20,191 nucleotides of DNA from an uncultured Clostridia bacterium (GCA_938014855.1 CALLQM010000067.1:1-20191); one strand, 5' to 3'. Counted from the stretch's first letter, positions 8,674 through 16,022 are shown. Notes: generated from the letters alone by a model not told the origin. Program-made: numbers and translations.

Positions 8674-8723
8674 TACAATACTAATAGACGGATCGATCCG
8701 CTTTCATTGAGCGGCTTGCTCAA
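8674..8723 (+). promoter_or_regulatory. Leader region of the ABC ATPase gene: weak -10, palindrome and hairpin
   Basis: The 113-base gap between the GH13 stop and the ABC start holds TACAAT at 8674-8679, a possible -10 without a good -35. It also holds a perfect 12-base palindrome CGGATCGATCCG (8689-8700) and a 6-bp hairpin TTGAGC/GCTCAA (8707-8723). No U-tract follows, so the hairpin is not a terminator. Placement between -10 and ribosome site suggests an operator or mRNA element, but this is inference. Confidence 0.35.
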
Positions 8724-8748
8724 AAAGAACTTGTAAAGGGGATTTTCT

Positions 8749-9444
8749 ATGCCGCTGGTTGAATTAAAGAATCTTACCAAAATCTACAATTCCGGTGAAA
8801 ATGAGGTCCGTGCTCTTTCCAATATATCGCTTTGTATTAATGAAGGAGAATTTGTTGCAATTATTGGGCAGTCCGGTTCTGGAAAATCAACGCTTATGAA
8901 TATGCTCGGCTGTCTGGATCTTCCCGATTCCGGAGAATATCTGCTCGAAGGAGAGAATGTTGCACACATACCTGAAGAAACGCTTGCACACATACGCAAC
9001 CGCCGTATTGGTTTTATTTTTCAGGGATTCAACCTCATTTCCAGCCTGAACGCGCTGGAAAACGTAGAACTGCCGCTGATGTATCGCGGCATACGCGCAA
9101 AAGAGCGTTATCAGCTGGCTTATAATGCGCTCGATCGGGTCGGCATTGCCAACCGCATTAAACATCATCCGTCTCAGCTTTCGGGAGGTCAGCAGCAGCG
9201 GGTAGCAATTGCCCGCGCGATTGCCGCAAAGCCGCCTATCCTGCTTGCCGATGAACCGACCGGCAATCTCGATTCGGCATCAGGGTATGAGGTAATGTCC
9301 ATTTTACAGGATTTACACAAAGAAGGCAAAACTGTCATCCTAATTACACATGATAACAGCATTGCCTCAATGGCAGACCGTATTATTCGCATTGTAGATG
9401 GACATATCGTTGAAGACACCGCTTCTTTTAACATGCAGCCATAA
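8749..9444 (+). CDS. ABC transporter ATP-binding protein, MacB/LolD type, without adjacent permease
   Basis: 231-residue ATPase subunit. Walker A GQSGSGKST (40-48), Q-loop Gln92 in FIFQGFNLI, signature LSGGQQQRVAIARA (144-157), Walker B ILLADEPTGN (164-173) and H-loop His201 are all intact. The ADEPTGNLDSASG run and the HIRNRRIGF stretch are typical of the LolD/FtsE/MacB subfamily, whose members energise FtsX/MacB-type permeases for peptide, antibiotic or lipoprotein handling. ATG at 8749 follows AAGGGG. Uncommonly, no permease follows: the gene ends at a bidirectional terminator and the next gene is nifJ on the other strand. The permease partner must be encoded elsewhere, or the gene is a remnant or regulator. 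Substrate unknown. Confidence 0.9.
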   Translation: MPLVELKNLTKIYNSGENEVRALSNISLCINEGEFVAIIGQSGSGKSTLMNMLGCLDLPDSGEYLLEGENVAHIPEETLAHIRNRRIGFIFQGFNLISSLNALENVELPLMYRGIRAKERYQLAYNALDRVGIANRIKHHPSQLSGGQQQRVAIARAIAAKPPILLADEPTGNLDSASGYEVMSILQDLHKEGKTVILITHDNSIASMADRIIRIVDGHIVEDTASFNMQP

Positions 9445-9477
9445 AAAAAGCCCCGCGGCATTGCCGCGGGGCTTTTT
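9445..9477. terminator. Bidirectional terminator between ABC ATPase gene and nifJ
   Basis: Ten-bp GC stem GCCCCGCGGC/GCCGCGGGGC with a 3-base loop, flanked by an A-run on the left and TTTTT on the right. It can stop transcription from both converging genes. It begins directly after the ABC stop and lies 12 bases beyond the nifJ stop. Confidence 0.93.
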
Positions 9478-9489
9478 ATGCGAACTTAA

Positions 9490-12400
9490 TTATTCAACAT
9501 CATACAGCTTGGACAAGCGAACCAAATGAGCATACTTATCTTTCGCAGCCTGTGTTGCTTTTGCAAACAGTTCTTGTGCACGTTCGGGGTTCTGTCTCTG
9601 CAGAGAGCTGTAACGAACCTCGTTCGCAAGGAACTCCTGATAATCAGCAGTCGGTTCCTTGGAATCCAGCTGGAACGGATTCTTGCCTTCCAAAGTCTTG
9701 CGAGGATCGAAGCGGAAGTTATGCCAGTAGCCAGCCTGTACAGCACGTTTGATTTCGGTTTGGACAATGCCCATACCGCCTCTGATGCCGTGGTTGATGC
9801 AGGGAGCGTAAGCAATGATGAGGGACGGGCCATGATAGCTTTCAGCCTCAACAAATGCTTTCAGGCACTGGTTGTAGTCCGCGCCCATAGCGACCTGTGC
9901 AACATAGACATAGCCGTAACTCATTGCGATAGCGGCAAGGTCTTTCTGCTTGATTTCTTTACCAGCAGCCGCGAACTGAGCAATTGCACCAGTCGGGGTA
10001 GCCTTGGAGGACTGACCGCCTGTGTTGGAGTAAACTTCGGTGTTAAAGACAAGGATATTGATGTCTTCGCCGGATGCGATCACGTGATCCAAGCCGCCGA
10101 AGCCGATATCAAATGCCCAGCCGTCGCCGCCGAATACCCAGTTGGATTTCTTAGCCAGGAACTCTTTATCTTTGAGGATTGCTTTGCAGGTCGGGCAGTC
10201 AATGCCTTCCAGAGCAGCAATCAGGTTTTTAGAAGCGATTGCATTTGCAGCGCCGTCTTCAATCGAGGACAGGTATGCTTCGCAAGCACTCTTCAGTTCA
10301 GAAGAAGCCTTCTCGTCCTTGGAAACTTCCAGAACTTTTGCGATCAGGTGCTGACGCAGGGTTGCCTGAGCCAGATACATACCATAACCAAATTCCGCAT
10401 TATCTTCAAACAGCGAATTACTCCAAGCTGGTCCTTGGCCACATTCGTTCGTTGTATAAGGCGTCACCGGTGACGAACCACCCCAAATTGATGAACAGCC
10501 TGTTGCGTTAGCAATCATCATTCGATCACCAAATAGTTGGGTTGCCAGTTTTGCATACGGAGTTTCACCGCATCCAGCACAAGCACCGGAGTACTCAAGC
10601 AGCGGCTGTTTGAACTGGCTGCCCTTGACGGTCGTTTCTTTGAACTTCTGAGCAACTTCGGGTTTTGCATCCAAAGACTGTCCATAAGCGAAAACTTCCT
10701 GCTGGTCAAGCTGAGTATCCAATTTTTCCATTGCAAGAGCCTTGTTGCCTTTTTTGCCCGGGCATACGTTTGCGCAGGAACCGCAGCCTGTGCAGTCCAA
10801 AGCGGAAATCGTCATCGTGAACTTATAACCAGGCATACCGGTCATAGGTGCAGTCTTGGTTCCTGCCGGAGCTTTTGCAGCTTCTTCATCGGTCATAACA
10901 ACCGGACGGATAACGGCATGAGGACATACATAAGAGCAGAAGTTGCACTGGATGCAGTTCTCGGGGTTCCAGGACGGAACGTCAACAGCGATGCCGCGTT
11001 TTTCATAAGCAGAAGAACCAAGCGGGAAAGTACCATCTTCACGGCCGTTGAACTTCGAAACAGGCAGCTGATCACCGCGCTGTGCATTCGCAGGAATGAG
11101 GATGTCGTTGACGAAGTCAACCAAATCCTTGCGGTCGCCGGTTGCTTTTACAACGGTTTCGGTCGTGTCAGCGTTCTTCCAATCAGCCGGAATTTCGACC
11201 TTAACGATGGATTTCGCGCCTTCTTCGATCGCGTCATGGTTCATCTTAACGACTTTTTCACCTTTTCTGCCGTAAGACTTCGTAGCTGCATCTTTCATAT
11301 ACTGGATTGCATCCGCTTCCGGGATGATCTGAGCCAGTTTAAAGAATGCAGACTGCAGAACGGTGTTGATGCGGGTTCCCAGACCCAGTTTACGGCCGAT
11401 TTCGATACCGTCGATCGTGTAGAACTGGATGTTGTGATCCGCAATGAATTTCTTAACTTTTCCAGGGATGCGCTCGTTGAGCTCAGCGCCTGTCCACGGG
11501 CAGTTAAGAAGGAAGATACCGCCGTCAACCAAATCTTCGACCATATCATATTTATTGATATAGGAAGGATTATGGCAAGCAACAAAGTTTGCTTTGTTGA
11601 TGAGGTAGGTGGAGTGAATCGGGGTATGACCAAAACGCAGATGCGAAACGGTAACACCGCCGGATTTCTTGGAGTCATATGCAAAATATGCCTGAGCATA
11701 CATGTCGGTGTGGTCACCGATGATCTTGATGGAGTTCTTGTTTGCACCAACCGTACCATCCGAGCCAAGACCCCAGAATTTGCAGGCAGTAGTGCCTTCC
11801 GGAGCAGTGTTCGGGTTCTGTTTAACTTCCAGAGACAGATTGGTTACGTCATCTTCAATACCGATGGTGAATTCCTTCTTGCCATCAGCAGCAGCGTTGT
11901 CATAAACAGCCATGATCTGATCCGGAGTGGTGTCCTTGGAGCCCAAGCCGTAACGGCCGCGGAATACAGGGATATCACCAAACTTAGAATCTTTCAGAGC
12001 AGCTACAACGTCGAGGTACAGAGGCTCGCCGTTGGAACCAGGCTCTTTGGTTCTGTCAAGAACAGAAATGGTCTTAACGGAATCCGGAATTGCAGCAAGC
12101 AGACGATCAGAAGCAAACGGACGATACAGACGAACTTTGATAAGTCCGGTCTTTTTGCCGTTCTTGTTGAGGAAATCAATGGTCTCATCGATGGTCTCAC
12201 AAACAGAGCCCATTGCAATGATCACATGGTCTGCATCCGGAGCACCATAGTAATTGAACAAAGCATAGTCTGTACCAATCTTGGCATTGACTTTGCCCAT
12301 ATATTCTTCAACGATTTCCGGAATTGCATCGTAGAATTTGTTGCAAGCTTCACGAGCCTGGAAGAAAATATCCGGGTTCTGAGCAGTACCGCGCAGAACA

Positions 12401-13038
12401 GGACGCTCCGGGTTGAGCGCATTTCTGCGGAATGCATCGATTGCATCGTGGTCAACCATTTCATCAAGATCTTTGTAATCCCAAACTTCAACCTTCTGAA
12501 GTTCATGAGAAGTACGGAATCCATCAAAGAAGCTGACGAACGGAACACGGCCTTTAATTGCAGCGCAGTGAGCAACTGCGGTCAAGTCCATAACTTCCTG
12601 AACACTGCTTTCGCAAAGCATTGCGAAACCGGTCTGGCGGCATGCATAAATGTCGGAGTGATCGCCAAAAATGTTCAGCGCATGGGAAGCTACGCAGCGA
12701 GCAGAAACGTTGATAACGCCCGGCAGCAGTTCACCAGCCATTTTGTACATGTTCGGGATCATAAGCAGAAGACCCTGAGAAGCGGTGTAAGTGGTGGTCA
12801 AAGCACCTGCAGCCAGCGAACCGTGAACGGTACCGGAAGCACCTGCCTCGGACTGCATCTCAACGATTTTTACTTTCTCTCCAAAGATGTTTCTACGATC
12901 CTGAGTAGCCCATTCATCGGTAGCTTCCGCCATAACCGAAGACGGGGTGATCGGATAGATCGCAGCCACGTCGGTAAACGCATACGATACATGCGCGGCG
13001 GCATGGTTACCGTCCATGGTTTTCATTTGTCTTGCCAT
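9490..13038 (-). CDS. nifJ: Pyruvate:ferredoxin (flavodoxin) oxidoreductase, single-chain
   Basis: 1182-residue homodimeric PFOR, the anaerobic link from glycolysis to acetyl-CoA: pyruvate + CoA + 2 oxidised ferredoxin give acetyl-CoA + CO2 + 2 reduced ferredoxin. Domain order is complete. The N-terminal domain opens MKTMDGNHAAAHVSYAF and has YPITPSS. A two-cluster ferredoxin domain follows with CIQCNFCSYVCPH near residues 690-705 and CTGCGSCANVCPG near 747-760. CAGCGE near 818 begins the third-cluster/TPP part. The TPP-binding block has GGDGWAFDIGFGG near 971 and NTEVYSNTGGQ near 1000. The ATG at 13036-13038 follows AGGAGG. It is monocistronic with its own promoter and a bidirectional terminator. 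Reduced ferredoxin would feed hydrogenase, Rnf or butyryl-CoA systems elsewhere. No frameshift or missing motif is seen. Confidence 0.98.
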   Translation of the reverse strand: MARQMKTMDGNHAAAHVSYAFTDVAAIYPITPSSVMAEATDEWATQDRRNIFGEKVKIVEMQSEAGASGTVHGSLAAGALTTTYTASQGLLLMIPNMYKMAGELLPGVINVSARCVASHALNIFGDHSDIYACRQTGFAMLCESSVQEVMDLTAVAHCAAIKGRVPFVSFFDGFRTSHELQKVEVWDYKDLDEMVDHDAIDAFRRNALNPERPVLRGTAQNPDIFFQAREACNKFYDAIPEIVEEYMGKVNAKIGTDYALFNYYGAPDADHVIIAMGSVCETIDETIDFLNKNGKKTGLIKVRLYRPFASDRLLAAIPDSVKTISVLDRTKEPGSNGEPLYLDVVAALKDSKFGDIPVFRGRYGLGSKDTTPDQIMAVYDNAAADGKKEFTIGIEDDVTNLSLEVKQNPNTAPEGTTACKFWGLGSDGTVGANKNSIKIIGDHTDMYAQAYFAYDSKKSGGVTVSHLRFGHTPIHSTYLINKANFVACHNPSYINKYDMVEDLVDGGIFLLNCPWTGAELNERIPGKVKKFIADHNIQFYTIDGIEIGRKLGLGTRINTVLQSAFFKLAQIIPEADAIQYMKDAATKSYGRKGEKVVKMNHDAIEEGAKSIVKVEIPADWKNADTTETVVKATGDRKDLVDFVNDILIPANAQRGDQLPVSKFNGREDGTFPLGSSAYEKRGIAVDVPSWNPENCIQCNFCSYVCPHAVIRPVVMTDEEAAKAPAGTKTAPMTGMPGYKFTMTISALDCTGCGSCANVCPGKKGNKALAMEKLDTQLDQQEVFAYGQSLDAKPEVAQKFKETTVKGSQFKQPLLEYSGACAGCGETPYAKLATQLFGDRMMIANATGCSSIWGGSSPVTPYTTNECGQGPAWSNSLFEDNAEFGYGMYLAQATLRQHLIAKVLEVSKDEKASSELKSACEAYLSSIEDGAANAIASKNLIAALEGIDCPTCKAILKDKEFLAKKSNWVFGGDGWAFDIGFGGLDHVIASGEDINILVFNTEVYSNTGGQSSKATPTGAIAQFAAAGKEIKQKDLAAIAMSYGYVYVAQVAMGADYNQCLKAFVEAESYHGPSLIIAYAPCINHGIRGGMGIVQTEIKRAVQAGYWHNFRFDPRKTLEGKNPFQLDSKEPTADYQEFLANEVRYSSLQRQNPERAQELFAKATQAAKDKYAHLVRLSKLYDVE

Positions 13039-13061
13039 GTTATATCTTCCTCCTAATGAAA

Positions 13062-13118
13062 ATTAGTAATACTAATAAATTAGTACGGCAGCACGAGCCT
13101 GTCCTGAGAGCGCAGGAC
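13062..13118 (-). promoter_or_regulatory. Leader of nifJ with two dyad symmetries
   Basis: The roughly 90-nt leader contains a 7-bp dyad ATTAGTA-A-TACTAAT (13062-13076), just upstream of the ribosome site, and a 6-bp hairpin GTCCTG/CAGGAC (13101-13118). The first could be a repressor site or a short mRNA stem. A single half-site resembling a Rex operator (TTGTTAA at 13129-13135) lies near the predicted start. No known riboswitch class is recognised. Confidence 0.35.
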
Positions 13119-13133
13119 GACCCATCTTTGTTA

Positions 13134-13162
13134 ATATTATCATCTTTCCCCCTTAATGTAAA
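13134..13162 (-). promoter_or_regulatory. Probable promoter of nifJ
   Basis: On the minus strand TTTACA (13162-13157) and TAATAT (13139-13134) are spaced by 17 bases, with start near 13127. A better -35 (TTGACA, 13189-13184) lies further upstream but lacks a good -10 at the right distance. Confidence 0.5.
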
Positions 13163-13233
13163 TAACGAACGTCATAAAAATTGTGTCAAGATTGTAATTT
13201 TTCACGGAAAAGAAGTCTCTGTTTCAATCAAAA

Positions 13234-13262
13234 TTGACAGCGGGACAAAAAACGATTATATT
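13234..13262 (+). promoter_or_regulatory. Sigma-A-type promoter for the CBS-domain protein gene
   Basis: Consensus TTGACA (13234-13239) and TATATT (13257-13262) separated by exactly 17 bases. The start near 13269 leaves a leader of about 57 nt. It is divergent from the nifJ promoter. Confidence 0.78.
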
Positions 13263-13325
13263 GAAATCATAATGGACAGAAACACCCTTGATTATGCGAC
13301 ATGATAAATATGGAGGAATGAATGA

Positions 13326-14648
13326 ATGGACCCCTACCCCAGTACAATGGCAGTCCTTACTTTGGTTGTTTTAAATGCTCTGCTTACCGCAGGGCGCACA
13401 GCGCTGACTATGCTCGCAGATGGTTCGGTGAAAAAAATGGCTTCTTCCCAGAATCCAAAAGAGCAAAAGGTCGCAAAAATGCTGCAAAAACCGGTATCTT
13501 TGTTGGAAGGATGTAAACTTGCAGGGTTCACCTGTACTGTGGTAGCATGCCTGCTGTCATGGAAACTGCTGACAGCCGTGTTTCCCATATTGTCCGCAGA
13601 TTGGTCAAAAAGTGCAGTTGGAATCGGCATTATGCTGTTTGCGTTTCTGTTTACCGTCATGTTTCTCAATATCTTCTGCCTGCTGCTGCCCTATCGCATT
13701 GCCTGCCGCTATCCACAGCCTGTGGCGTTTGCGCTTGCAGGATTCTGCCGCATGACCGCATTGCTGTTCCAGCCCTTTGCGGCACTCAATCTTACCATTA
13801 CTAGGCTGATTGGTCATTTATTTGGGATAAGCGGCGAAAGTGAGCCGGAACAGGCAACCGAAGAAGAAATTCGGATGATGGTGGATGTTGGAAGCGAAAA
13901 AGGTGAAATCGAGCAAAGCGAAAAGGATATGATCAACAATATCTTTGAATTTGACGACCGTTCCGTTTCCGAAGTTATGACGCACCGCACAGACATGACC
14001 GCGGTTCCGATCAGCGCAACGTTGGATGAAATCACCGATGTTGCAATTGATACCGGCTATTCGCGAATCCCCGTTTATGAAGAAGACATTGATGATATCA
14101 TAGGCATTCTTTATGTAAAAGATATGCTTTCGCTGATCGGAAAGCATGGCAATGGATTTAACATCTGTAAAAGCATGCGCCGTGTACTCTTTGTTCCCGA
14201 AAATATGAGCTGTGTGGACTTGTTCACGCATTTCCGCACAAATAAAGTGCAGGTGGCCATTGCCGTAGACGAATATGGCGGAACCGCCGGCATCGTTTCT
14301 ATGGAAGACCTGATCGAGACAATTGTTGGCAACATTCAGGATGAATACGACAATGAGGAAGAAATGATTGTCAAGTTGGACGACAATGCATATGAACTGG
14401 ACGGTGCAGTCTCGATTGAAGAAGTAGAGCACCTGTTTGATACTGTTTTGGATGACGATTCGGATTACGATACAATCGGCGGCCTGCTGACCGAAAAACT
14501 GGAACGAATTCCCTTGCCGAATGAACACCCGTCCATTGTGCTGGCAGATGTGGAATTTACCGTAATTTTGGTGGAAGAACGCCATATCGCCCGCATTCGA
14601 GCCAAACAAATCAAAAAGGAAACAGCGCAGAAACCGTCGGAACCTTAA
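13326..14648 (+). CDS. CBS-domain membrane protein of the HlyC/CorC (CNNM-like) family
   Basis: 440 residues. The N-terminal DUF21/CNNM-type membrane part has hydrophobic segments at about 7-25, 66-89, 97-121 and 132-152. The family linker EEEIRMMVDVGSEKGEIEQS spans 179-198, with DMINNIFEFDDRSVSEVMTHRTDM after it. Paired CBS domains lie at about 215-340 (SRIPVYEEDIDDIIGILYVKD; VDEYGGTAGIVSMEDLIE). A C-terminal CorC_HlyC domain covers 350-432 (YELDGAVSIEEVE, DYDTIGGLL, VEFTVI). Relatives act in Mg2+/Co2+ efflux or tolerance; older names call them haemolysins. ATG at 13326 is in frame and follows GGAGG nine bases upstream; two nearer ATGs (13318, 13322) are out of frame. It has its own promoter and terminator. 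Transport direction and metal cannot be deduced here. Confidence 0.92.
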   Translation: MDPYPSTMAVLTLVVLNALLTAGRTALTMLADGSVKKMASSQNPKEQKVAKMLQKPVSLLEGCKLAGFTCTVVACLLSWKLLTAVFPILSADWSKSAVGIGIMLFAFLFTVMFLNIFCLLLPYRIACRYPQPVAFALAGFCRMTALLFQPFAALNLTITRLIGHLFGISGESEPEQATEEEIRMMVDVGSEKGEIEQSEKDMINNIFEFDDRSVSEVMTHRTDMTAVPISATLDEITDVAIDTGYSRIPVYEEDIDDIIGILYVKDMLSLIGKHGNGFNICKSMRRVLFVPENMSCVDLFTHFRTNKVQVAIAVDEYGGTAGIVSMEDLIETIVGNIQDEYDNEEEMIVKLDDNAYELDGAVSIEEVEHLFDTVLDDDSDYDTIGGLLTEKLERIPLPNEHPSIVLADVEFTVILVEERHIARIRAKQIKKETAQKPSEP

Positions 14649-14666
14649 ATATACAAACAAACGCAA

Positions 14667-14707
14667 AAACGCTCGTTCCGTTTCCGGAACGAGCGTTTAT
14701 TGTTTTT
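14667..14707. terminator. Bidirectional terminator between the CBS protein gene and the RNA element on the other strand
   Basis: Perfect 13-bp stem AAACGCTCGTTCC/GGAACGAGCGTTT with a 6-base loop. The right side is followed by ATTGTTTTT; on the minus strand the stem ends in TTTTT. It terminates the CBS gene rightwards and the RNA at 14714-14895 leftwards. Confidence 0.9.
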
Positions 14708-14713
14708 ATGCAA

Positions 14714-14895
14714 CCCCGCCGTATCGATGCCTTGCCATCTGTAAACCCCGTCGTTTGACAAAGGTGGGTACGTCCTCTCTGACGTTTCATGATCCCTGCG
14801 TCCCTAAAAGGGGAGGTCTTCAGTCCGCTGCAGAAGTTAGACTCCCGTTATACAGTTATCGGAGTATTATGGGCAAAGCTGTCGTGTACGGCAGG
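14714..14895 (-). ncRNA. ssrS: Probable 6S RNA
   Basis: 182-nt non-coding stretch on the minus strand with 6S-like architecture. The ends pair as CCTGCCGTA with TACGGCGGG. After a small internal loop, GCTTTGCC (14879-14872) pairs with GGCAAGGC (14736-14729). A large central unpaired region follows, then smaller distal hairpins. The 3' half reads CACCTT...GGGGTTTACAG...GGCAAGGCATC, closely resembling the 3' side of E. coli 6S RNA as I recall it, and the length is nearly the same (184 nt there). 6S RNA binds the housekeeping RNA polymerase holoenzyme as a promoter mimic and retunes transcription in stationary phase. It ends at a strong terminator and begins just after the DUF1292 stop, so it may be processed from that transcript or use an unseen promoter. 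Strand and family are inferred by eye. Confidence 0.6.
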
Positions 14896-14911
14896 AAAAA
14901 ACATAAGCTAA

Positions 14912-15217
14912 TTAAGATTCTTCCTCGTCGTCAACAAAATCAAAATCTTCTTCAAGACGCTCCATAAAAATGCCTGCGACTTGATCAAATTCCGCTTCGT
15001 CTTCAATCGCTTCTAAGAATTCTTCGTCGCCGTCCATTACAGACTTCAGCACGACGAGTTCTCCGTCGTCTTCGGAGTCCTCATTGTCATTGGCGGCAAC
15101 CAACGCAACGTAGCGCTGTTCAGCCAGCTCTAGGGTATCGACAATTTCGAACTCATGTTCATTTCCATCGTCATCGACCAATGTAATCAGATCAGCCGCC
15201 ATCTCGTTGTCTGCCAT
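14912..15217 (-). CDS. DUF1292 family acidic protein (YrzB-like)
   Basis: 101-residue, strongly acidic protein of the DUF1292 family, widespread in Firmicutes and often near the ruvX/IreB genes. Function unknown. The start of the domain is the characteristic LITLVDDDGNEHEFEIVDTLEL, followed by YVALVAAN, a run of Asp/Glu, LVVLKSV and an acidic tail ending FDFVDDEEES. The frame is open 27 bases upstream, but the ATG at 15215-15217 follows AAGGAG and gives MADNEMAADLI, so it is preferred. It has a good promoter of its own, and its 3' end abuts the probable 6S RNA. No partner gene lies beside it here, unlike the usual neighbourhood. Confidence 0.85.
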   Translation of the reverse strand: MADNEMAADLITLVDDDGNEHEFEIVDTLELAEQRYVALVAANDNEDSEDDGELVVLKSVMDGDEEFLEAIEDEAEFDQVAGIFMERLEEDFDFVDDEEES

Positions 15218-15295
15218 ACAATTGTTCTCCTTTTTTCTGAGCAATTATCTGCTCTCAAATCGTTCTATAAATGTTTCTTTCGTCGCTGTACTATT

Positions 15296-15324
15296 ATCTT
15301 AATCCATCTTTCTAAAAATGTCAA
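15296..15324 (-). promoter_or_regulatory. Promoter for the DUF1292 gene
   Basis: On the minus strand a consensus TTGACA (15324-15319) is followed after 17 bases by TAAGAT (15301-15296). The predicted start leaves about 70 nt of leader. Confidence 0.65.
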
Positions 15325-15382
15325 TTGTAAATCTAGCTTGTATATTATTGCTAAAATTATGCGTTTTTTAATAAAATTGGTA

Positions 15383-15411
15383 TTGACTTTTTACAGTTTA
15401 TTTCATATAAT
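15383..15411 (+). promoter_or_regulatory. Strong sigma-A-type promoter facing a gene-less stretch
   Basis: TTGACT (15383-15388) and a perfect TATAAT (15406-15411) are spaced by exactly 17 bases in AT-rich DNA, one of the best promoters in the window. No recognisable coding sequence follows before the terminator at 15919. Confidence 0.78.
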
Positions 15412-15467
15412 AAGAGTGCAGAGAGAAAGTAAAGAAAAAGAACTTTTTAGGAAAGGCGGTGGTTCCC

Positions 15468-15533
15468 ATGTACAACGATTCACCCAGCGATTCTATTGCA
15501 TCAAGGAGCTCAGCGCCAAGCGGAGCGCTCTAA
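15468..15533 (+). CDS. Possible 21-residue small ORF (Ser-rich), unknown
   Basis: The first ORF of the orphan transcript, ATG to TAA, encoding MYNDSPSDSIASRSSAPSG plus two residues. The purine-rich AGGAAAGGCGGTGG ends five bases before the ATG and could act as a ribosome site; an in-frame GTG at 15459 is an alternative start. About a third of the residues are Ser. No family is recognised. It may equally be chance within a non-coding RNA, since the neighbouring frame is also open through here. Confidence 0.2.
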   Translation: MYNDSPSDSIASRSSAPSGAL

Positions 15534-15918
15534 AAGGATTTATTTTTGGGCTTTTTCTTCGCGGTTATATCCATAAAGTATTATAATGAAAGGGATTAGT
15601 TGTAATTCGTTTATGGTTTTCGGTTTTTGACAATGCAATGTTTTGGAGTTGGATATACCCATCCGCGAAAAAAGTCAAACGCAACACGGGTTTTCCGTTT
15701 CTATCCAAATCAAGCAAACCGATCAAGGCGTATTAATGAAAGTTTTGTAATGAAAGTTGAAGCATGAATGAATCGCAAAAATCCTAAGTAAATTCGTATT
15801 CGTCACAATTATGATTTGTAAACCAACAAAATTACCCACTTGAATTTCGAAAATTGGTATGTATGGCCGAAATAGGCTATGCAAACGGTCTAATGTAACA
15901 CAACCTTATGAGTCAAAT

Positions 15919-15951
15919 AAAGCGGTGCCGTTATAAACGGTGCCGCTTTTT
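15919..15951 (+). terminator. Terminator of the orphan transcription unit
   Basis: Stem AAAGCGGTGCCGTT/AACGGTGCCGCTTT with two central G-T wobbles, an ATA loop and a TTTTT tail. The wobble arrangement makes the octamer CGGTGCCG appear as a direct repeat in both arms. Confidence 0.85.
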
Positions 15952-15994
15952 CGTGTATAATCCGTTAAATTACTATGAACAGTGCGCAGGGCAA

Positions 15995-16022
15995 TTGATT
16001 TTACTGAGTTTTATGCTACAAT
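15995..16022 (+). promoter_or_regulatory. Promoter for the cyclophilin lipoprotein gene
   Basis: TTGATT (15995-16000) and TACAAT (16017-16022) with a 16-base spacer. The -10 is preceded by TGC, an extended -10 element. Leader about 50 nt. Confidence 0.6.

Larger units (their letters stand above)
15418..15951 (+). other. Orphan transcription unit without a recognisable gene (sRNA or small-peptide mRNA candidate)
   Basis: The transcript predicted from the promoter at 15383-15411 to the terminator at 15919-15951 is about 530 nt. It contains only tiny ORFs. One has 21 codons at 15468-15533, one 14 codons at 15586-15630, and two overlapping ones lie at 15633-15767 (44 residues) and 15638-15736 (32 very basic residues, MFWSWIYPSAKKVKR...). 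Only the first has a plausible ribosome site. TAATGAAAG occurs three times (near 15584, 15734 and 15748). Local hairpins include AGCGC/GCGCT near 15522 and ATGGCC/GGCTAT near 15865. It matches no tmRNA, RNase P, SRP or 6S hallmark that I can see. It may be a regulatory RNA, a peptide-encoding mRNA or decayed coding DNA. Confidence 0.5.

Noticed and set aside
10537..13056. 839-codon open frame on the plus strand opposite nifJ
   Set aside because: It lies entirely within the PFOR gene and gives no recognisable domain; biased codon use in the real gene keeps the opposite strand free of stops.
13125..13145. Rex operator upstream of nifJ
   Set aside because: Only one half-site (TTGTTAA) matches; the second half does not, so no operator is called.
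13818..14666. 282-codon open frame on the minus strand opposite the CBS-domain gene
   Set aside because: Overlaps the clear CBS/CorC coding region, has low-complexity composition and would need to start inside the terminator hairpin.
15155..15586. 143-codon open frame on the plus strand spanning the DUF1292 leader and the orphan unit
   Set aside because: Its ATG lies inside the antisense of DUF1292 and upstream of the promoter at 15383. The encoded protein has no recognisable domain, and no in-frame start follows the promoter.
15412..15951. tmRNA, RNase P RNA or SRP RNA in the gene-less stretch
   Set aside because: No tRNA-like ends, no RNase P core sequences and no SRP tetraloop helix were found on either strand.
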